Part shown: piece after piece, positions 1 to 9,852 of the stretch
How the letters are laid out: every line of letters begins with the position of its first letter
How positions within the stretch are numbered: position 1 is the stretch's first letter
Origin: Neolewinella xylanilytica
GTDB lineage: Bacteria > Bacteroidota > Bacteroidia > Chitinophagales > Saprospiraceae
Reading direction: 5' to 3'
DNA length: 64,000 nt
Assembly: GCF_002934605.1 (NCBI RefSeq)
Contig: NZ_PTJC01000005.1
Location: forward strand, 682,001-746,000
Notes under the pieces: generated by a model
What the model was told of the DNA's origin: nothing
The model's input: the letters and a program-made list of their open reading frames with translations, nothing else
The model's database searches: none
Program-made: the position numbers and the translations under genes

Positions 1-32
1 ATACCGGCATCCTGTAATAAGTACTTAGCCAT
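1..32 (-). CDS. Start of a small protein, possibly CcoQ (partial, cut by window edge)
   Basis: An ATG lies 7 nt downstream of the ccoNO stop on the same strand, and only about ten codons (MAKYLLQDAG) are inside the window. In Bacteroidota cbb3 operons the small subunit CcoQ/FixQ normally follows ccoN or ccoNO, and a short hydrophilic start before one membrane helix would fit. The fragment is too short to identify by itself; the call rests on position. Confidence 0.45.
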   Translation of the reverse strand, partial: MAKYLLQDAG

Positions 33-39
33 CGGGTCG

Positions 40-2202
40 TTACTTTTTAAGTTTTACCTGGGGTTTGGGCTTGATGTCGGTACCGAGCCGCTGGAGATAG
101 GCGATGATGGCCACGATTTCCTTTTGCTCGAGTTCGGGGTCGTCGACGCCGTTTTCCCGGAGGTTGTTGGCAATGTCCTTCGCCTGGATACGCAGGTCGG
201 CCACCGCGCGCTCGGCGTAGCCGGTGGGGTAGGGGGTGCCGAGCGTTTGCAGGGTGCGGATCTTGGCGGGCAGGTCGCTGATGTCGAGTTTGCGCTCCAG
301 CAGCCATTCGTAGGGGGGCATGATGCTGCCCGGACTGGTGCTCTGGGGGTTCTGCATGTGCTGGTAGTGCCAGCTGTCGAGGTATTTGCCGCCCACCCGG
401 TGGAGGTCGGGGCCGGTACGCTTACTGCCCCAGAGGTGGGGCCGGTCGTAGATGAACTCTCCCGACATGGAGTACTGTCCGTAACGGGCCGTCTCGGAGC
501 GGAAGGGGCGGATCATCTGGCTGTGGCAATTGTTGCAGCCTTCGCGGATGTAGAGGTCCCTTCCCTCCAGTTCCAGCGGGCTGTAGGGGGTGACCGCCTC
601 GATCTTGGGCACGTTGCTCTCCACCATCACCATGGGGAAGACTTCCGCCAGGCCGCCAATAAGGACCACGATCGTGGCGCCCACCAGGAGCTGTACGGGG
701 CGGCGCTCGATCCACCGGTGCCAGTATTCGCCGCGGTGACCGGCGGGGCTGGCCTCCAGCGGCGGCGCGGCGGCGCCTTCGTTGGCGATCAGGCTGCCCT
801 GGCGGACCGTCCGGATGAGGTTGTAGATCATCAGCACCACGCCGGCCACGTAGACCGCGCCGCCGAAGGCCCGCATGGCGTACATCGGCAGGATGGCATT
901 GACCGTTTCGAGGAAATTGCCGTACTGTAGGATGCCTTCGGGCAGGAATTGCTTCCACATCGCGCTCTGCGTCCAACCCGCCCAGTACAGCGGCACGGCG
1001 TAGAACAGCACCCCGAGGGTGGCCATCCAAAAGTGGACGTTGGCCAGCTTCCGGCTGTAGAGTTGGGTGCCGAAGATGCGCGGCAGGATGTAATAGAGCA
1101 CTCCGAAGGTGAGCATGCCGTTCCAGCCGAGGGTGCCGACGTGTACGTGGCCGACCGTCCAGTCCGTATAGTGACTGATCGCGTTCACGCTTTTCAGGGA
1201 GAGCAGCGGCCCCTCGAGGGTAGCCATGCCGTAAGCGGTGACGGCGACTACCATCATTTTTAGTACCGGATCGATGCGCACTTTATCCCAGGCGCCCCGC
1301 AGGGTAAGCAGGCCGTTGAGCATCCCGCCCCAGCTGGGGGCTATCAGCATGATGCTGAAGACGGTACCCAGGCTCTGCGCCCAGGTGGGCAGGCTCGTAT
1401 AGAGTAAGTGGTGGGGCCCCGCCCAGATGTAAATGAAGATGAGCGCCCAGAAGTGAATGATCGACAGCCGGTAGCTAAACACCGGCCGGTTGGCCGCCTT
1501 CGGGAGGAAATAGTACATCAGCCCCAGGTAGGGGGTGGTGAGGAAGAAAGCCACTGCGTTGTGGCCGTACCACCACTGCACCAGCGCGTCCTGTACTCCG
1601 GCGAAGAGGGGGTAGCTCTTCCAGAGGCTGACGGGCAGTTCGAGGCTGTTGCCCACGTGGAGCACGGTGACCGTCACCCAGGTAGCGATGTAAAACCAGA
1701 TGGCTACGTAGAGGTGGCGTTCGCGGCGGCGGGCGATGGTGCCGAACATATTGATGCCGAAGATGATCCACACGAGGGCGATGCCGATGTCGATGGGCCA
1801 CTCCAGCTCGGCGTATTCCTTACTGGTAGTGATGCCCAGCGGCAGCGTCAGTGCCGCCGCCAGGATGATGAGTTGCCAGCCGTAAAAGTGGACGTAGCTC
1901 AGCTTGTCGGAGAACATCCGCGTCTTCAGCAGCCGTTGCAGGCTGTAGTAGACGCCCATGAAGATACCGTTACCGACAAAGGCGAAAATCGCGGCGTTCG
2001 TGTGCAGCGGCCGGATGCGGCCGAAGGTGGTTTCGGCGGTGAAGTTCAGGGCCGGAAAAACCATCTGCAGCGCCGCCAGCAGGCCAACGCTCATGCCTAT
2101 GAGTCCCCAAAAGGAAGTTGCATAGGCGAAGTATTTGACAATCTTGTTGTCGTACGAAAAGTGTTCCAGGCTCGTGGCCGGAGACGTACCGTCAATCATC
2201 AT
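40..2202 (-). CDS. ccoNO: Fused cbb3-type cytochrome c oxidase subunits I and II (CcoN-CcoO)
   Basis: This 720-residue protein joins the catalytic haem-copper subunit CcoN (about residues 1-500, many membrane helices, several conserved His such as HNAV and HVHVG) to the mono-haem cytochrome c subunit CcoO (about 540-720). The CcoO part has one CxxCH haem site near residue 556 (CNNCH) followed by the SQMIRPF motif typical of CcoO. It is the high-affinity oxygen-reducing core of the respiratory chain in the inner membrane. Fusion of the two subunits is common in Bacteroidota, whereas proteobacteria use separate genes. It overlaps ccoS by 11 nt and is transcribed from the paired-box promoter in front of ccoS. 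Confidence 0.95.
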   Translation of the reverse strand: MMIDGTSPATSLEHFSYDNKIVKYFAYATSFWGLIGMSVGLLAALQMVFPALNFTAETTFGRIRPLHTNAAIFAFVGNGIFMGVYYSLQRLLKTRMFSDKLSYVHFYGWQLIILAAALTLPLGITTSKEYAELEWPIDIGIALVWIIFGINMFGTIARRRERHLYVAIWFYIATWVTVTVLHVGNSLELPVSLWKSYPLFAGVQDALVQWWYGHNAVAFFLTTPYLGLMYYFLPKAANRPVFSYRLSIIHFWALIFIYIWAGPHHLLYTSLPTWAQSLGTVFSIMLIAPSWGGMLNGLLTLRGAWDKVRIDPVLKMMVVAVTAYGMATLEGPLLSLKSVNAISHYTDWTVGHVHVGTLGWNGMLTFGVLYYILPRIFGTQLYSRKLANVHFWMATLGVLFYAVPLYWAGWTQSAMWKQFLPEGILQYGNFLETVNAILPMYAMRAFGGAVYVAGVVLMIYNLIRTVRQGSLIANEGAAAPPLEASPAGHRGEYWHRWIERRPVQLLVGATIVVLIGGLAEVFPMVMVESNVPKIEAVTPYSPLELEGRDLYIREGCNNCHSQMIRPFRSETARYGQYSMSGEFIYDRPHLWGSKRTGPDLHRVGGKYLDSWHYQHMQNPQSTSPGSIMPPYEWLLERKLDISDLPAKIRTLQTLGTPYPTGYAERAVADLRIQAKDIANNLRENGVDDPELEQKEIVAIIAYLQRLGTDIKPKPQVKLKK

Positions 2203-2350
2203 TGGTGGTGTATTCGGAGTCGAATAGGATGCGAATGGAAGGGGTGACCTCGTCGTCGTACTGGCCCGTGCCTACCGCCCAGAAAAAGGCCAGCAGGAAG
2301 CCGCCGGCAATCAGCAGGCTCAGCAGGATCAGGAGAAGGATGACGATCAT
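2192..2350 (-). CDS. ccoS: cbb3 oxidase assembly protein CcoS
   Basis: This 52-residue protein has one N-terminal membrane helix (MIVILLLILL...), the FFWAV segment, and a short acidic tail with QYDD typical of CcoS/FixS, which is needed to put cofactors into the cbb3 oxidase. Its stop lies inside the start of ccoNO (ATGATGATTGA), suggesting translational coupling. It is preceded by its own copy of the paired-box promoter module, placing it as first gene of a ccoS-ccoNO transcript. Confidence 0.9.
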   Translation of the reverse strand: MIVILLLILLSLLIAGGFLLAFFWAVGTGQYDDEVTPSIRILFDSEYTTNDD

Positions 2351-2369
2351 GGTGCTTCGTTTACGGTGT

Positions 2370-2434
2370 GCAAGGTCTTGCCACGAGCTCCGCCGATCGG
2401 TGACTCGGGTCAGCTACCCGGGTGATATAAATCA
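2370..2434 (-). promoter_or_regulatory. Paired FixK-like box promoter of ccoS-ccoNO
   Basis: Distal box TGATATAAATCA at 2423-2434, proximal box TGACTCGGGTCA at 2401-2412 (starts 22 bp apart), 23-nt gap, octamer GACCTTGC at 2377-2370, then the ccoS ATG 20 nt on. The distal box lies inside the 3' end of ccoI and the proximal box overlaps its stop codon. The layout matches the seven other modules in the window exactly, which is the main support. Confidence 0.75.
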
Positions 2435-4812
2435 TGTCGGTAAAGGAGGTAAGCGCCCGTACTGGCCACCAGCACGATCGTGATCGAACTGGCCGGCATG
2501 AGGATGGCGGCTACCACCGGACTGAGTGCGCCGGAAACCGCATAGCTGAGTCCGACGAGGTTGTACAGGAGCGCCAGGCCGTACGCGATTCGGGTCACCC
2601 AGCGGAGGCGCCGGCAGGTCAGCAGTACGGAGGGCAGAAATCCTAAACGGCGGGCCGAAACGATGGCGTCGCAGGCGGGGCTGAAGGCCGATTCGTCTTC
2701 ACTGACCGCCATCCCGACGTCCGCCGTACGCAGCGCGCCGGTGTCGTTGAGGCCGTCGCCGACCATCAGTACCCGGTTACCGCTGCGCTGCAGGTCTTCT
2801 ACGAAGGTCTGCTTCGTGAAGGGCGACATGCGGAAGTGTAGTTGATCGGCCGGGAAGTAGGCTTCCCAAAAATTGTCCTTCGGCGGATCGTCGCCGGAAA
2901 GGAGGTATACCTTACCCCGGGTTGAGAGCTCCCGGAGTGCTCCCCGTACGCCGGGACGTAAACGGGGCGGTCGGGTGTCCAGCCGGAGCACCGCTTTTCC
3001 GTCCACCGTGGCGTACGTTCCCGGAGGAAGGTCCTGGAGCCCACAGAAGTCGGCACGGCCAACGCGGTACACCCGCCCCCGCCAGCACAGGTGGAGTCCT
3101 CGCCCTTCCTCCTCGGCCGGGGCGGTGGTAGTTGGTGCCTCCATTCCTTCGGCGGCCAGGGCGGCGGCAATCGCCTGGCTGCGGGGGTGGGTGGAATACC
3201 GGCACATGGCCAGGAAGACCGGCGCTTCCCCCTTCCGTGAGGAATCCATCCAGGTAAGGGCGTGTCCAACACCGGAATCGATAAGGGTCCCCGTTTTGTC
3301 GAAGACGAAGGTATTCACCCCGGCCAGCCGGTCGATGGTGGCCGCGCTACTCAGGTAGTAGCCGGCCCGTCCGAGCAGCCGCTGCAAACTCCCGTAGGCA
3401 AAGGGGGCCGCCAGGGCGATCGCGCAGGGGCAGGCGATGATGAGTACCGACACGGCCGCCCGGTAGGCGGTCGCCGGATCCGAGCGGTACCAAAATATAA
3501 ACGTACACAGGGCAATCAGGAATACGGCCCCGGTAAACACCCCCACCATCCGGTGCGGCGGCCCGACCGGCGCATCACCGGCCCGCCGCCCGTCGCGCCA
3601 CAGTTGCATGAGGTAGCTTTCGTCGGCCGACCGGGTAACCCGCAGGGTCAGTGCCTTTCCGGTCGCGCGGCCCCCGGCGAACACCGCCTGGCCCGGGGCG
3701 GTACGTTTCCGTTTGCTTTCCCCGGTCACGAAGCTGTAGTCGATGCCCGCGCCACTGGCCGCCAGCAGGATGCCATCGGTGGGGATAATCTGGCCGGGAC
3801 GTACGATCAGGACGTCGTCCGTCCGGACGTCCGCGACCGCTACGGCTTCGAGGTTGCCCGCTCCGTCGCGGCGGTAGGCTCCGATCGGAAAATAGTCGTG
3901 GTAATCGCGTTCGAAGGACAGCCGGGTGAAGGTATACGACTGAAACCAGCGTCCGATGAGTAAGAAGAAGACAAAGCCCGCCAGGCTATCCAGGTATCCG
4001 GAGCCACTCCCACCGGCGATCTCGTAAACGGACCGGCCGAAAAGGGCCAGCATCCCCACCACGATCGGAAAGTCGAGGGTGATGCGGCCGAGCCGGAGTC
4101 CGGTGTACGCATCCCGAAAGAACCCGGTGGCTGCATAAAATAGCACCGGCAGGCTCAACAGCAGCATGCCAGGCCCGATAGCCCTTCCGATAAGCGTTGC
4201 ACCTGCGTCCTCGCCCAAACCCAGATATTCCGGGAAACTGAGCAGCATGATGTTGCCGAAGCAGAAGCCGGCCACCCCAATGCGGTAGAGCAGCGACCGA
4301 TCGGCAGCCCCCGCTTGCCGCGTATCGGCTCGCCTCAGCACCGGCGGATATCCGATGTCGGCGAGTAATTCGGCAACGGCCCGTAAGGTGGTTTGGCGGG
4401 GATCGAATTCGATGGTTGCCCGTTTGCGGGTCACGTCCACCTGGCTACGCCGTACACCAGGGAGCAGGTTGGGAAGCCGCTCGAGCAGCCAGACGCAGGC
4501 GATGCAGTGGATGGCCGGCAGCTCCAGCTCCACCCGCCATACTTCCTCGTCGTGGTAGCGGGCCAGCGTGGCGGCGAGGGCCTCCGTTTCCAGCCAGTCG
4601 TAATCGTCGCGTTGGTAACGGCGTTGGCTGCGTCCCGCGGCGGGGTCGAGGCGGTAAAAGTTCTCCATCCCGTGCTCGCGCAGGAGGGTGTAGACCGTGC
4701 GGCAGCCGGAACAGCAGAATCGGGGTACAGCGCCGGGGTGATCGCTTTCGGGGCAATCTTCCCCGCAGTGGGCGCACGTTGTTCGGACGGGCGGGGATAG
4801 GATATAGCTCAT
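2410..4812 (-). CDS. ccoI: Copper-exporting P1B-type ATPase for cbb3 oxidase maturation (CcoI/FixI)
   Basis: This 800-residue P-type ATPase delivers copper for assembly of the CcoN active site. An N-terminal cysteine-rich part (CAHC near residue 14, FCCSGC near 33) is followed by a metal-binding domain with CIAC near residue 105. The ATPase core shows TGES near 362, the CPC membrane motif near 459, the phosphorylation motif DKTGT near 504 and GDGLND near 687. The double Cys N-terminus and length are typical of CcoI rather than CopA. Its ATG overlaps the hemN stop by 4 nt (ATGA), so the two genes are almost certainly co-transcribed from the hemN promoter. Confidence 0.95.
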   Translation of the reverse strand: MSYILSPPVRTTCAHCGEDCPESDHPGAVPRFCCSGCRTVYTLLREHGMENFYRLDPAAGRSQRRYQRDDYDWLETEALAATLARYHDEEVWRVELELPAIHCIACVWLLERLPNLLPGVRRSQVDVTRKRATIEFDPRQTTLRAVAELLADIGYPPVLRRADTRQAGAADRSLLYRIGVAGFCFGNIMLLSFPEYLGLGEDAGATLIGRAIGPGMLLLSLPVLFYAATGFFRDAYTGLRLGRITLDFPIVVGMLALFGRSVYEIAGGSGSGYLDSLAGFVFFLLIGRWFQSYTFTRLSFERDYHDYFPIGAYRRDGAGNLEAVAVADVRTDDVLIVRPGQIIPTDGILLAASGAGIDYSFVTGESKRKRTAPGQAVFAGGRATGKALTLRVTRSADESYLMQLWRDGRRAGDAPVGPPHRMVGVFTGAVFLIALCTFIFWYRSDPATAYRAAVSVLIIACPCAIALAAPFAYGSLQRLLGRAGYYLSSAATIDRLAGVNTFVFDKTGTLIDSGVGHALTWMDSSRKGEAPVFLAMCRYSTHPRSQAIAAALAAEGMEAPTTTAPAEEEGRGLHLCWRGRVYRVGRADFCGLQDLPPGTYATVDGKAVLRLDTRPPRLRPGVRGALRELSTRGKVYLLSGDDPPKDNFWEAYFPADQLHFRMSPFTKQTFVEDLQRSGNRVLMVGDGLNDTGALRTADVGMAVSEDESAFSPACDAIVSARRLGFLPSVLLTCRRLRWVTRIAYGLALLYNLVGLSYAVSGALSPVVAAILMPASSITIVLVASTGAYLLYRHDLYHPGS

Positions 4813-6158
4813 ATGGCCTGGCTGAAGGTGGCCGGGCTGGGGTTGCGCGCCCAGTAGTGGTCGTCGAGGGGCAGGCAGATGTTGCGGAGGAAAGGTTTAC
4901 CCGCCTCGGTAACCTCGACCCGGTAGGGGGATCGGCGGACCAGGCCGTCGAGGGCCATATCGTTCCAGTGCAGGACGGCCCGGTCGATGGCGGAGCAACG
5001 CAGGGATTCCTCGTTCCAGTCGGTATACCCGATGCACATGAGGTTAAGGATGTGGCGGCGGACGGTGCCGTCTTCCGGAGCCAGGGCGTGCCCCTTGACG
5101 ATGGGCAGGCGGCCCTCCAGGAGCACCGCCCGCTGGTACGCTTCGACTTGTTTTTCGTTCTGCACGTACATGTCCCAGCTATCGCCGATCGCCGAACAGC
5201 CGAGGGCCAGGGTAACGGGCGTATTGGCGGTGGTGTAGCCCATGAAGTTGCGGTGCAGGCCGCCGGTGCGGTGGGCGATGGCCAGGTCGTCGGCGGGCAG
5301 CGCGAAGTGGTCCAGCCCGATGTCGTAATAGCCGATGGACTGCAGCAGCCGGCGCCCGGTCTGGTACAGTTGCCACCGTTGTTTGCCCTGGGGCAGGTCC
5401 GCTTCGGAGTAGGCGCATTGGCCGGGGCTATGCCAGGGCACGTGGGCGTAACCGTAGAAGGCGATGCGATCGGGGGCGAATTCCCCTACTTTCTCCGCCG
5501 TACGCACGATGTCGCTGAGCTCCTGCTTCGGCAGTCCGTAAATGAGATCGAAATTGATGGAGGTGTACCCGGCTAGTTGGGCCGCGCAGACGGTGCGGGC
5601 CACGTCCTCCTCCGTCTGCCGGCGGTTGATGAGCCGCATGATCTCCGGGTTGAAATCCTGGACGCCGAGGCTGACCCGCCGGAAGCCCCGGGCGGCCAGG
5701 GTGCTCAGGTGCTCGGCGGTAGTGGTGGCCGGATGGGCTTCGAAACCGAAGCTATAGGTGTCGGCCGGGGAGAGCCGCTCGAGAATGCCGTCGACCAGGC
5801 GGGCCAGGGCGTCCGGGGAGAAGAAGGTGGGGGTGCCGCCGCCGAGGTGCAATTCCTTGAGGTAGGGAGTCACCTCCAGCGACCGCAGGTAAAGGTCTAG
5901 TTCGGCATGCAGGGCGTCGATATAGGGTTCCTCAACGCCGTGGTTCCTGGTGATCCGTTTGTGGCAGCCGCAGTAGGTACACAGTTGCTCACAGAAGGGA
6001 AGGTGGAGGTACAGGCTGATGTCCCGCTCTTCGGAAAGGCGACGGTTTACGGCGCTAAGCCAGGCTTCCTGGCTGGGGGGCTTAGGCTGCCAGTAGGGCA
6101 CGGTGGGGTAGCTCGTATAGCGGGGGACCGGGCGGTTGTACTTTTCGATAAGACTCAC
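4809..6158 (-). CDS. hemN: Oxygen-independent coproporphyrinogen III oxidase
   Basis: A radical SAM enzyme that makes protoporphyrinogen IX without oxygen, supplying haem under hypoxia. It shows the KYNRPVPRYTSYPTVPYW start and the CxxxCxxC cluster (CEQLCTYCGC) that binds the 4Fe-4S centre, and at 449 residues is normal for HemN. I place the start at GTG 6158 (MSLIEKYN), matching family N-termini. A longer reading from TTG 6179 would put the coding start inside the predicted -7 element of its promoter. It is first gene of hemN-ccoI and overlaps ccoI by 4 nt. Confidence 0.93.
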   Translation of the reverse strand: MSLIEKYNRPVPRYTSYPTVPYWQPKPPSQEAWLSAVNRRLSEERDISLYLHLPFCEQLCTYCGCHKRITRNHGVEEPYIDALHAELDLYLRSLEVTPYLKELHLGGGTPTFFSPDALARLVDGILERLSPADTYSFGFEAHPATTTAEHLSTLAARGFRRVSLGVQDFNPEIMRLINRRQTEEDVARTVCAAQLAGYTSINFDLIYGLPKQELSDIVRTAEKVGEFAPDRIAFYGYAHVPWHSPGQCAYSEADLPQGKQRWQLYQTGRRLLQSIGYYDIGLDHFALPADDLAIAHRTGGLHRNFMGYTTANTPVTLALGCSAIGDSWDMYVQNEKQVEAYQRAVLLEGRLPIVKGHALAPEDGTVRRHILNLMCIGYTDWNEESLRCSAIDRAVLHWNDMALDGLVRRSPYRVEVTEAGKPFLRNICLPLDDHYWARNPSPATFSQAI

Positions 6159-6176
6159 GGAGCGCCGAATTTTTTT

Positions 6177-6242
6177 CAAAGGTGGCCGTATCGCTACCGC
6201 CGGAACGGTGACGCGTGTCGTGGCGGGGGATGATCTATGTCA
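6177..6242 (-). promoter_or_regulatory. Paired FixK-like box promoter of hemN-ccoI
   Basis: Read on the minus strand: distal box TGATCTATGTCA (6231-6242), proximal box TGACGCGTGTCG (6209-6220; last base deviates), 24-nt gap, octamer CACCTTTG (6184-6177), GTG start at 6158. The same two boxes, with roles exchanged, serve the divergent plus-strand promoter. Confidence 0.65.
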
Positions 6243-6273
6243 CTCCACGGGGGGGCGGCAACGGTGACCTTTG
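6209..6273 (+). promoter_or_regulatory. Paired FixK-like box promoter of the DUF6544-phosphoketolase operon
   Basis: Distal box 6209-6220, proximal box TGATCTATGTCA 6231-6242, 23-nt gap, octamer GACCTTTG at 6266-6273, then ATG at 6292. The octamer fits the Bacteroidota -7 element at TTTG. The expected transcription start (about 6278) lies downstream of the alternative upstream ATG at 6271, which supports the later start codon. Confidence 0.75.
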
Positions 6274-6291
6274 TGGTATGCTCCCCTGCCT

Positions 6292-7428
6292 ATGCGCACC
6301 TTCCTATTCCTGCTTCTGGCCGTGCACGGCCTACTCCATCTCCTGGGCTTTGCCGCCGCCGTCGGGTATTCCGGTGGAGAATTCACCCTCTTTATCTCCC
6401 GTAGCTGGGGGCTGGGCTGGTTGGCCATCGCCGGCATCCTGCTGTCCGCCGCCGGCTTCCTGGCCGTACGCCATCGTCACTGGTGGACCGCCGCCGGCGT
6501 GGGGGTAGTGCTCTCCCAGATCCTGGTCCTTCGGTTCTGGGTGGATGCCAGTTTCGGCACCATCCCGAACCTGCTGATCCTTGCCTGCCTGGTGGTCACG
6601 TACGGCGCCCGGAAGTTCGACCGGAAGGCGGAGCGCAGCCGGCGGCAACTGCGGAGATCCGTAATCCCCACCCCGGCCCGTACCGACGAAGCCCTGCCCC
6701 CCGTAGTCCGCCGGTGGCTAGCGCGCAGCGGAGCCCTGCACCGTCCGACGCCGTCGTTCCTTCATCTGGAGCAGACACTGGCAATGCAGCTGAAGCCCGA
6801 CCAGCAAATCTGGTACACGGCGGAGGCCACCCAGCTCATTACGGCATCGCCACCCGCCTTTCACTGGGCGGTGCAGGTCCATATGCACCCGCTGCTGACC
6901 GTATACGGAGAGGATAGCCTGGTTAGCGGCCGCGCGGCTATGCGGATGTCGCTGTTCGGGCTGTTGCCGGTGAGCGAGGTACACGACGACGCCAAGGTAG
7001 ACGAGGCAGCCATGCAGCGCTACCTGGCGGAGTTGGCCTGGTTCCCGGCCGCCGCGCGCAGTGCCCCTATCGAATGGGAAGCTTTGGGAGACCACGAAGC
7101 ACGTGCCACCCTCCGGTTGGGGAAGCAAACCGCGTCCGGCATTTTTTCCTTTACCCCCGCCGGCGATTTTCTCCGCTTCGAAACCCGACGTTACCGGGAG
7201 CACGGCCCGGAAGCACAGCGCCTGCCCTGGATCGCGGAAGCCGAGCGATGGGCGACCTTCGACGGGATCCGTGTCCCCTCCCGGCTGCGGGCCAGCTGGA
7301 TGCTCGACGGCAGCATATGGACCTGGCTGCGCATCGAGGTCACCGATCTCCAACAAGCCGATTCCGTAAATGAGCCTGACCCAACCCCGCAGCGCACCAG
7401 CCGCCCCGATCTCCAGTTACACGATTGA
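6292..7428 (+). CDS. Membrane protein with DUF6544/DUF6920-like domain
   Basis: This protein of about 378 residues has four N-terminal membrane helices (roughly residues 1-105) and a soluble C-terminal domain. The soluble part contains the [11 protein letters not shown] segment and a repeated beta pattern that I recognise from the uncharacterised DUF6544/DUF6920 family; no reaction is known to me. It starts 10 nt before the phosphoketolase gene and shares its low-oxygen promoter, so a role in the same response is inferred. I chose ATG 6292 rather than 6271 because the promoter octamer overlaps the earlier codon. Confidence 0.7.
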   Translation: MRTFLFLLLAVHGLLHLLGFAAAVGYSGGEFTLFISRSWGLGWLAIAGILLSAAGFLAVRHRHWWTAAGVGVVLSQILVLRFWVDASFGTIPNLLILACLVVTYGARKFDRKAERSRRQLRRSVIPTPARTDEALPPVVRRWLARSGALHRPTPSFLHLEQTLAMQLKPDQQIWYTAEATQLITASPPAFHWAVQVHMHPLLTVYGEDSLVSGRAAMRMSLFGLLPVSEVHDDAKVDEAAMQRYLAELAWFPAAARSAPIEWEALGDHEARATLRLGKQTASGIFSFTPAGDFLRFETRRYREHGPEAQRLPWIAEAERWATFDGIRVPSRLRASWMLDGSIWTWLRIEVTDLQQADSVNEPDPTPQRTSRPDLQLHD

Positions 7429-7438
7429 AACAAACCCT

Positions 7439-9796
7439 ATGAGTAACCCTACGACCGATAGCCTGCAATTGCTCGACGCCTACTGGCGCGCGGCGAATTA
7501 CCTCTCCGTAGGGCAGATGTACCTCTGGGATAACCCCCTGCTGCGCCGCCCCCTACGCCACGCCGACCTGAAGCCTACGATCGTGGGCCATTGGGGCTCC
7601 GCGCCCGGCCAGAACTTCGTGTACGTCCACCTCAACCGCATCATCCGACAGTACGATCTGAACATGCTGTACATCTCCGGTCCGGGCCACGCCGGCCAGG
7701 CCATGGTGGGCTGCACCTACCTGGAGGGCACCTACTCCGAGGTGTATCCGGACATCAGCCAGGACGAAGCGGGCCTCAAAAAGCTCTTCCGGCAGTTCTC
7801 CTTCCCCGGCGGCATCGGCAGCCACGTATCCCCCGAGTGCCCGGGCAGCATCCACGAGGGCGGGGAGCTGGGGTATTCCCTCAGCCACGCCTTCGGGGCG
7901 GTTTTCGATAATCCCGACCTGATCGCCGCCTGCGTCATCGGCGACGGCGAGGCCGAAACCGGCGCCCTGGCCACCGCCTGGCACGGCAATAAGTTCCTGA
8001 GCCCCGCCACCGACGGCACCGTCCTCCCCATCCTCCACCTCAACGGCTACAAGATCGCCAACCCCACCGTGCTGGCCCGCATCAGCCCCGAAGAACTCGA
8101 CGACCTTCTGCGCGGCTACGGCTGGACGCCCCACTACGTCGAAGGCGACGATCCGGAGGTGCTGCACCGCGTCATGGCCGACACGCTGGACGCCATCACG
8201 GAGGACATCCTCAACATCCGCCGCCGGGCCCGCGACGAAGGGGATACCGACCGCCCCCGCTGGCCGATGATCGTGCTGCGTACCCCTAAGGGATGGACCG
8301 GACCGAAGCATGCCGGCGGCCACGCCATCGAGGGGACCTTCCGCGCCCACCAGGTGCCCATTACGATCGGCAAGAACGACGACGACGCCCTGCGGCAGCT
8401 CGAGGAATGGATGCAGCGCTACCGCCCCCACGAGCTTTTCGACGAGCAGGGAAAACTCCGCCCCGAACTGGCGGCGCTGTCCCCGGAAGGAGCCCGCCGC
8501 ATGGGATCCAACCCCCACACCAACGGCGGGCAGTTGCTGGAGGACCTGGACCTGCCCGACTACGCCGACCTGGCCGTGGACGTACCCGCACCGGGGCGCG
8601 CCACGGCCGCCGATACCGAGGTGCTGGCCGGCTACCTACGCGAGGTCATCCGCCGCAACGCCGACCGGCGCAACTTCCGCATCTTCGGCGCCGACGAAAC
8701 GCTGTCCAACCGACTGGCCCACGTCTTCGAGGCCACGCAGCGGCAGTGGACGCTGCCCACCGCGGAGCACGACCAGTACCTGGCCACCGACGGCCGCGTC
8801 GTGGAGATGCTCAGCGAGCACCAGTGCCAGGGCTGGCTGGAGGGCTACCTACTCACCGGCCGCCACGGCTTGTTCAACAGCTACGAGGCCTTCATCCACA
8901 TCGTCGATTCCATGGTCAACCAGCACGCTAAATGGCTCAAGCTGACCGCGGAGCTCCCGTGGCGCAAGCCCCTCGCCTCCCTGAATTACCTGTTGGCCTC
9001 CCACGTCTGGCAGCAGGCCCACAACGGCTTCACCCACCAGGATCCCGGCTTCATCGACCACCTCGTCAACAAGAAGGCGGCGATCGTGAGGGTGTACCTT
9101 CCCCCGGACGCCAACTGCCTGCTCTCCGTCTGGGATCACTGCCAGCGCAGCCGCCACTACATCAACGTGGTCATTGCCGGCAAGTACCCCGCCCAGCAGT
9201 GGCTTGACATCGAAGCCGCCAAGGCCCACTGCGCCGCCGGTATCGGCTGCTGGGATTGGGCGGGCTGCGGTACCGACGTCGAGCCGGACGTGGTACTCGC
9301 CTGCTGCGGCGACGTGCCCACCCTGGAGACGCTGGCCGCCGTCAGCATCCTCCGCGACTACCTGCCGGACTTGCAGGTACGCGTGGTCAATGTAGTGGAC
9401 CTGATGAAGCTCCAGGCTCCCACCCAGCATCCCCACGGACTGGAAGAGGCGGAATTCGATACCCTCTTTACCCGCGACCGCCCCGTCATCTTTGCTTTCC
9501 ACGGCTATCCCTTCCTCGTGCACCGGCTGGTCTACCGCCGGCACAACCACGGTAACTTCCACGTCCGCGGCTATAAAGAGGAGGGGGCCATCACCACCTC
9601 CTTCGACATGACGGTGCTCAACGAACTGGATCGCTACCACCTCGCGCTGTCCGCCCTGCAGCACCTGCCGGAGCTGGGACGCGAAGGGGAACGGGTGCGG
9701 GAAGCCCTCGAGGGTAAACTGGCTACCCACCGTACGTACGTAGAGGAGCACGGGGTGGATATGCCGGAGGTGCGCGATTGGCATTGGACGTCCTGA
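7439..9796 (+). CDS. xfp: Phosphoketolase (xylulose 5-phosphate / fructose 6-phosphate)
   Basis: This 785-residue thiamine diphosphate enzyme splits xylulose 5-P or fructose 6-P into acetyl phosphate plus a triose or erythrose 4-P. The family signatures are clear: [29 protein letters not shown], a GDGEAETG thiamine-binding motif and [17 protein letters not shown], and the length is that of the full Xfp family. With acetate kinase (not in the window) it would yield ATP without respiration, which fits its place behind a promoter of the oxygen-responsive type. It follows the DUF6544-like gene after 10 nt. Sequence cannot tell single from dual substrate use. Confidence 0.95.
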   Translation: MSNPTTDSLQLLDAYWRAANYLSVGQMYLWDNPLLRRPLRHADLKPTIVGHWGSAPGQNFVYVHLNRIIRQYDLNMLYISGPGHAGQAMVGCTYLEGTYSEVYPDISQDEAGLKKLFRQFSFPGGIGSHVSPECPGSIHEGGELGYSLSHAFGAVFDNPDLIAACVIGDGEAETGALATAWHGNKFLSPATDGTVLPILHLNGYKIANPTVLARISPEELDDLLRGYGWTPHYVEGDDPEVLHRVMADTLDAITEDILNIRRRARDEGDTDRPRWPMIVLRTPKGWTGPKHAGGHAIEGTFRAHQVPITIGKNDDDALRQLEEWMQRYRPHELFDEQGKLRPELAALSPEGARRMGSNPHTNGGQLLEDLDLPDYADLAVDVPAPGRATAADTEVLAGYLREVIRRNADRRNFRIFGADETLSNRLAHVFEATQRQWTLPTAEHDQYLATDGRVVEMLSEHQCQGWLEGYLLTGRHGLFNSYEAFIHIVDSMVNQHAKWLKLTAELPWRKPLASLNYLLASHVWQQAHNGFTHQDPGFIDHLVNKKAAIVRVYLPPDANCLLSVWDHCQRSRHYINVVIAGKYPAQQWLDIEAAKAHCAAGIGCWDWAGCGTDVEPDVVLACCGDVPTLETLAAVSILRDYLPDLQVRVVNVVDLMKLQAPTQHPHGLEEAEFDTLFTRDRPVIFAFHGYPFLVHRLVYRRHNHGNFHVRGYKEEGAITTSFDMTVLNELDRYHLALSALQHLPELGREGERVREALEGKLATHRTYVEEHGVDMPEVRDWHWTS

Positions 9797-9852
9797 CCGG
9801 GCCCCGCTCCTGCGCGCCGGCGCCCCGCTTAGGAATGCCAGCCCTACGGAGA

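Noticed and set aside
124-930. Long open frames opposite ccoNO and other high-GC genes
   Set aside because: These are shadows caused by GC-rich third positions of the real genes; they lack family motifs.
6159-6179. TTG 6179 as the hemN start
   Set aside because: The codon lies within the CACCTTTG octamer of its own promoter, and GTG 6158 gives the family-like MSLIEKYN start.
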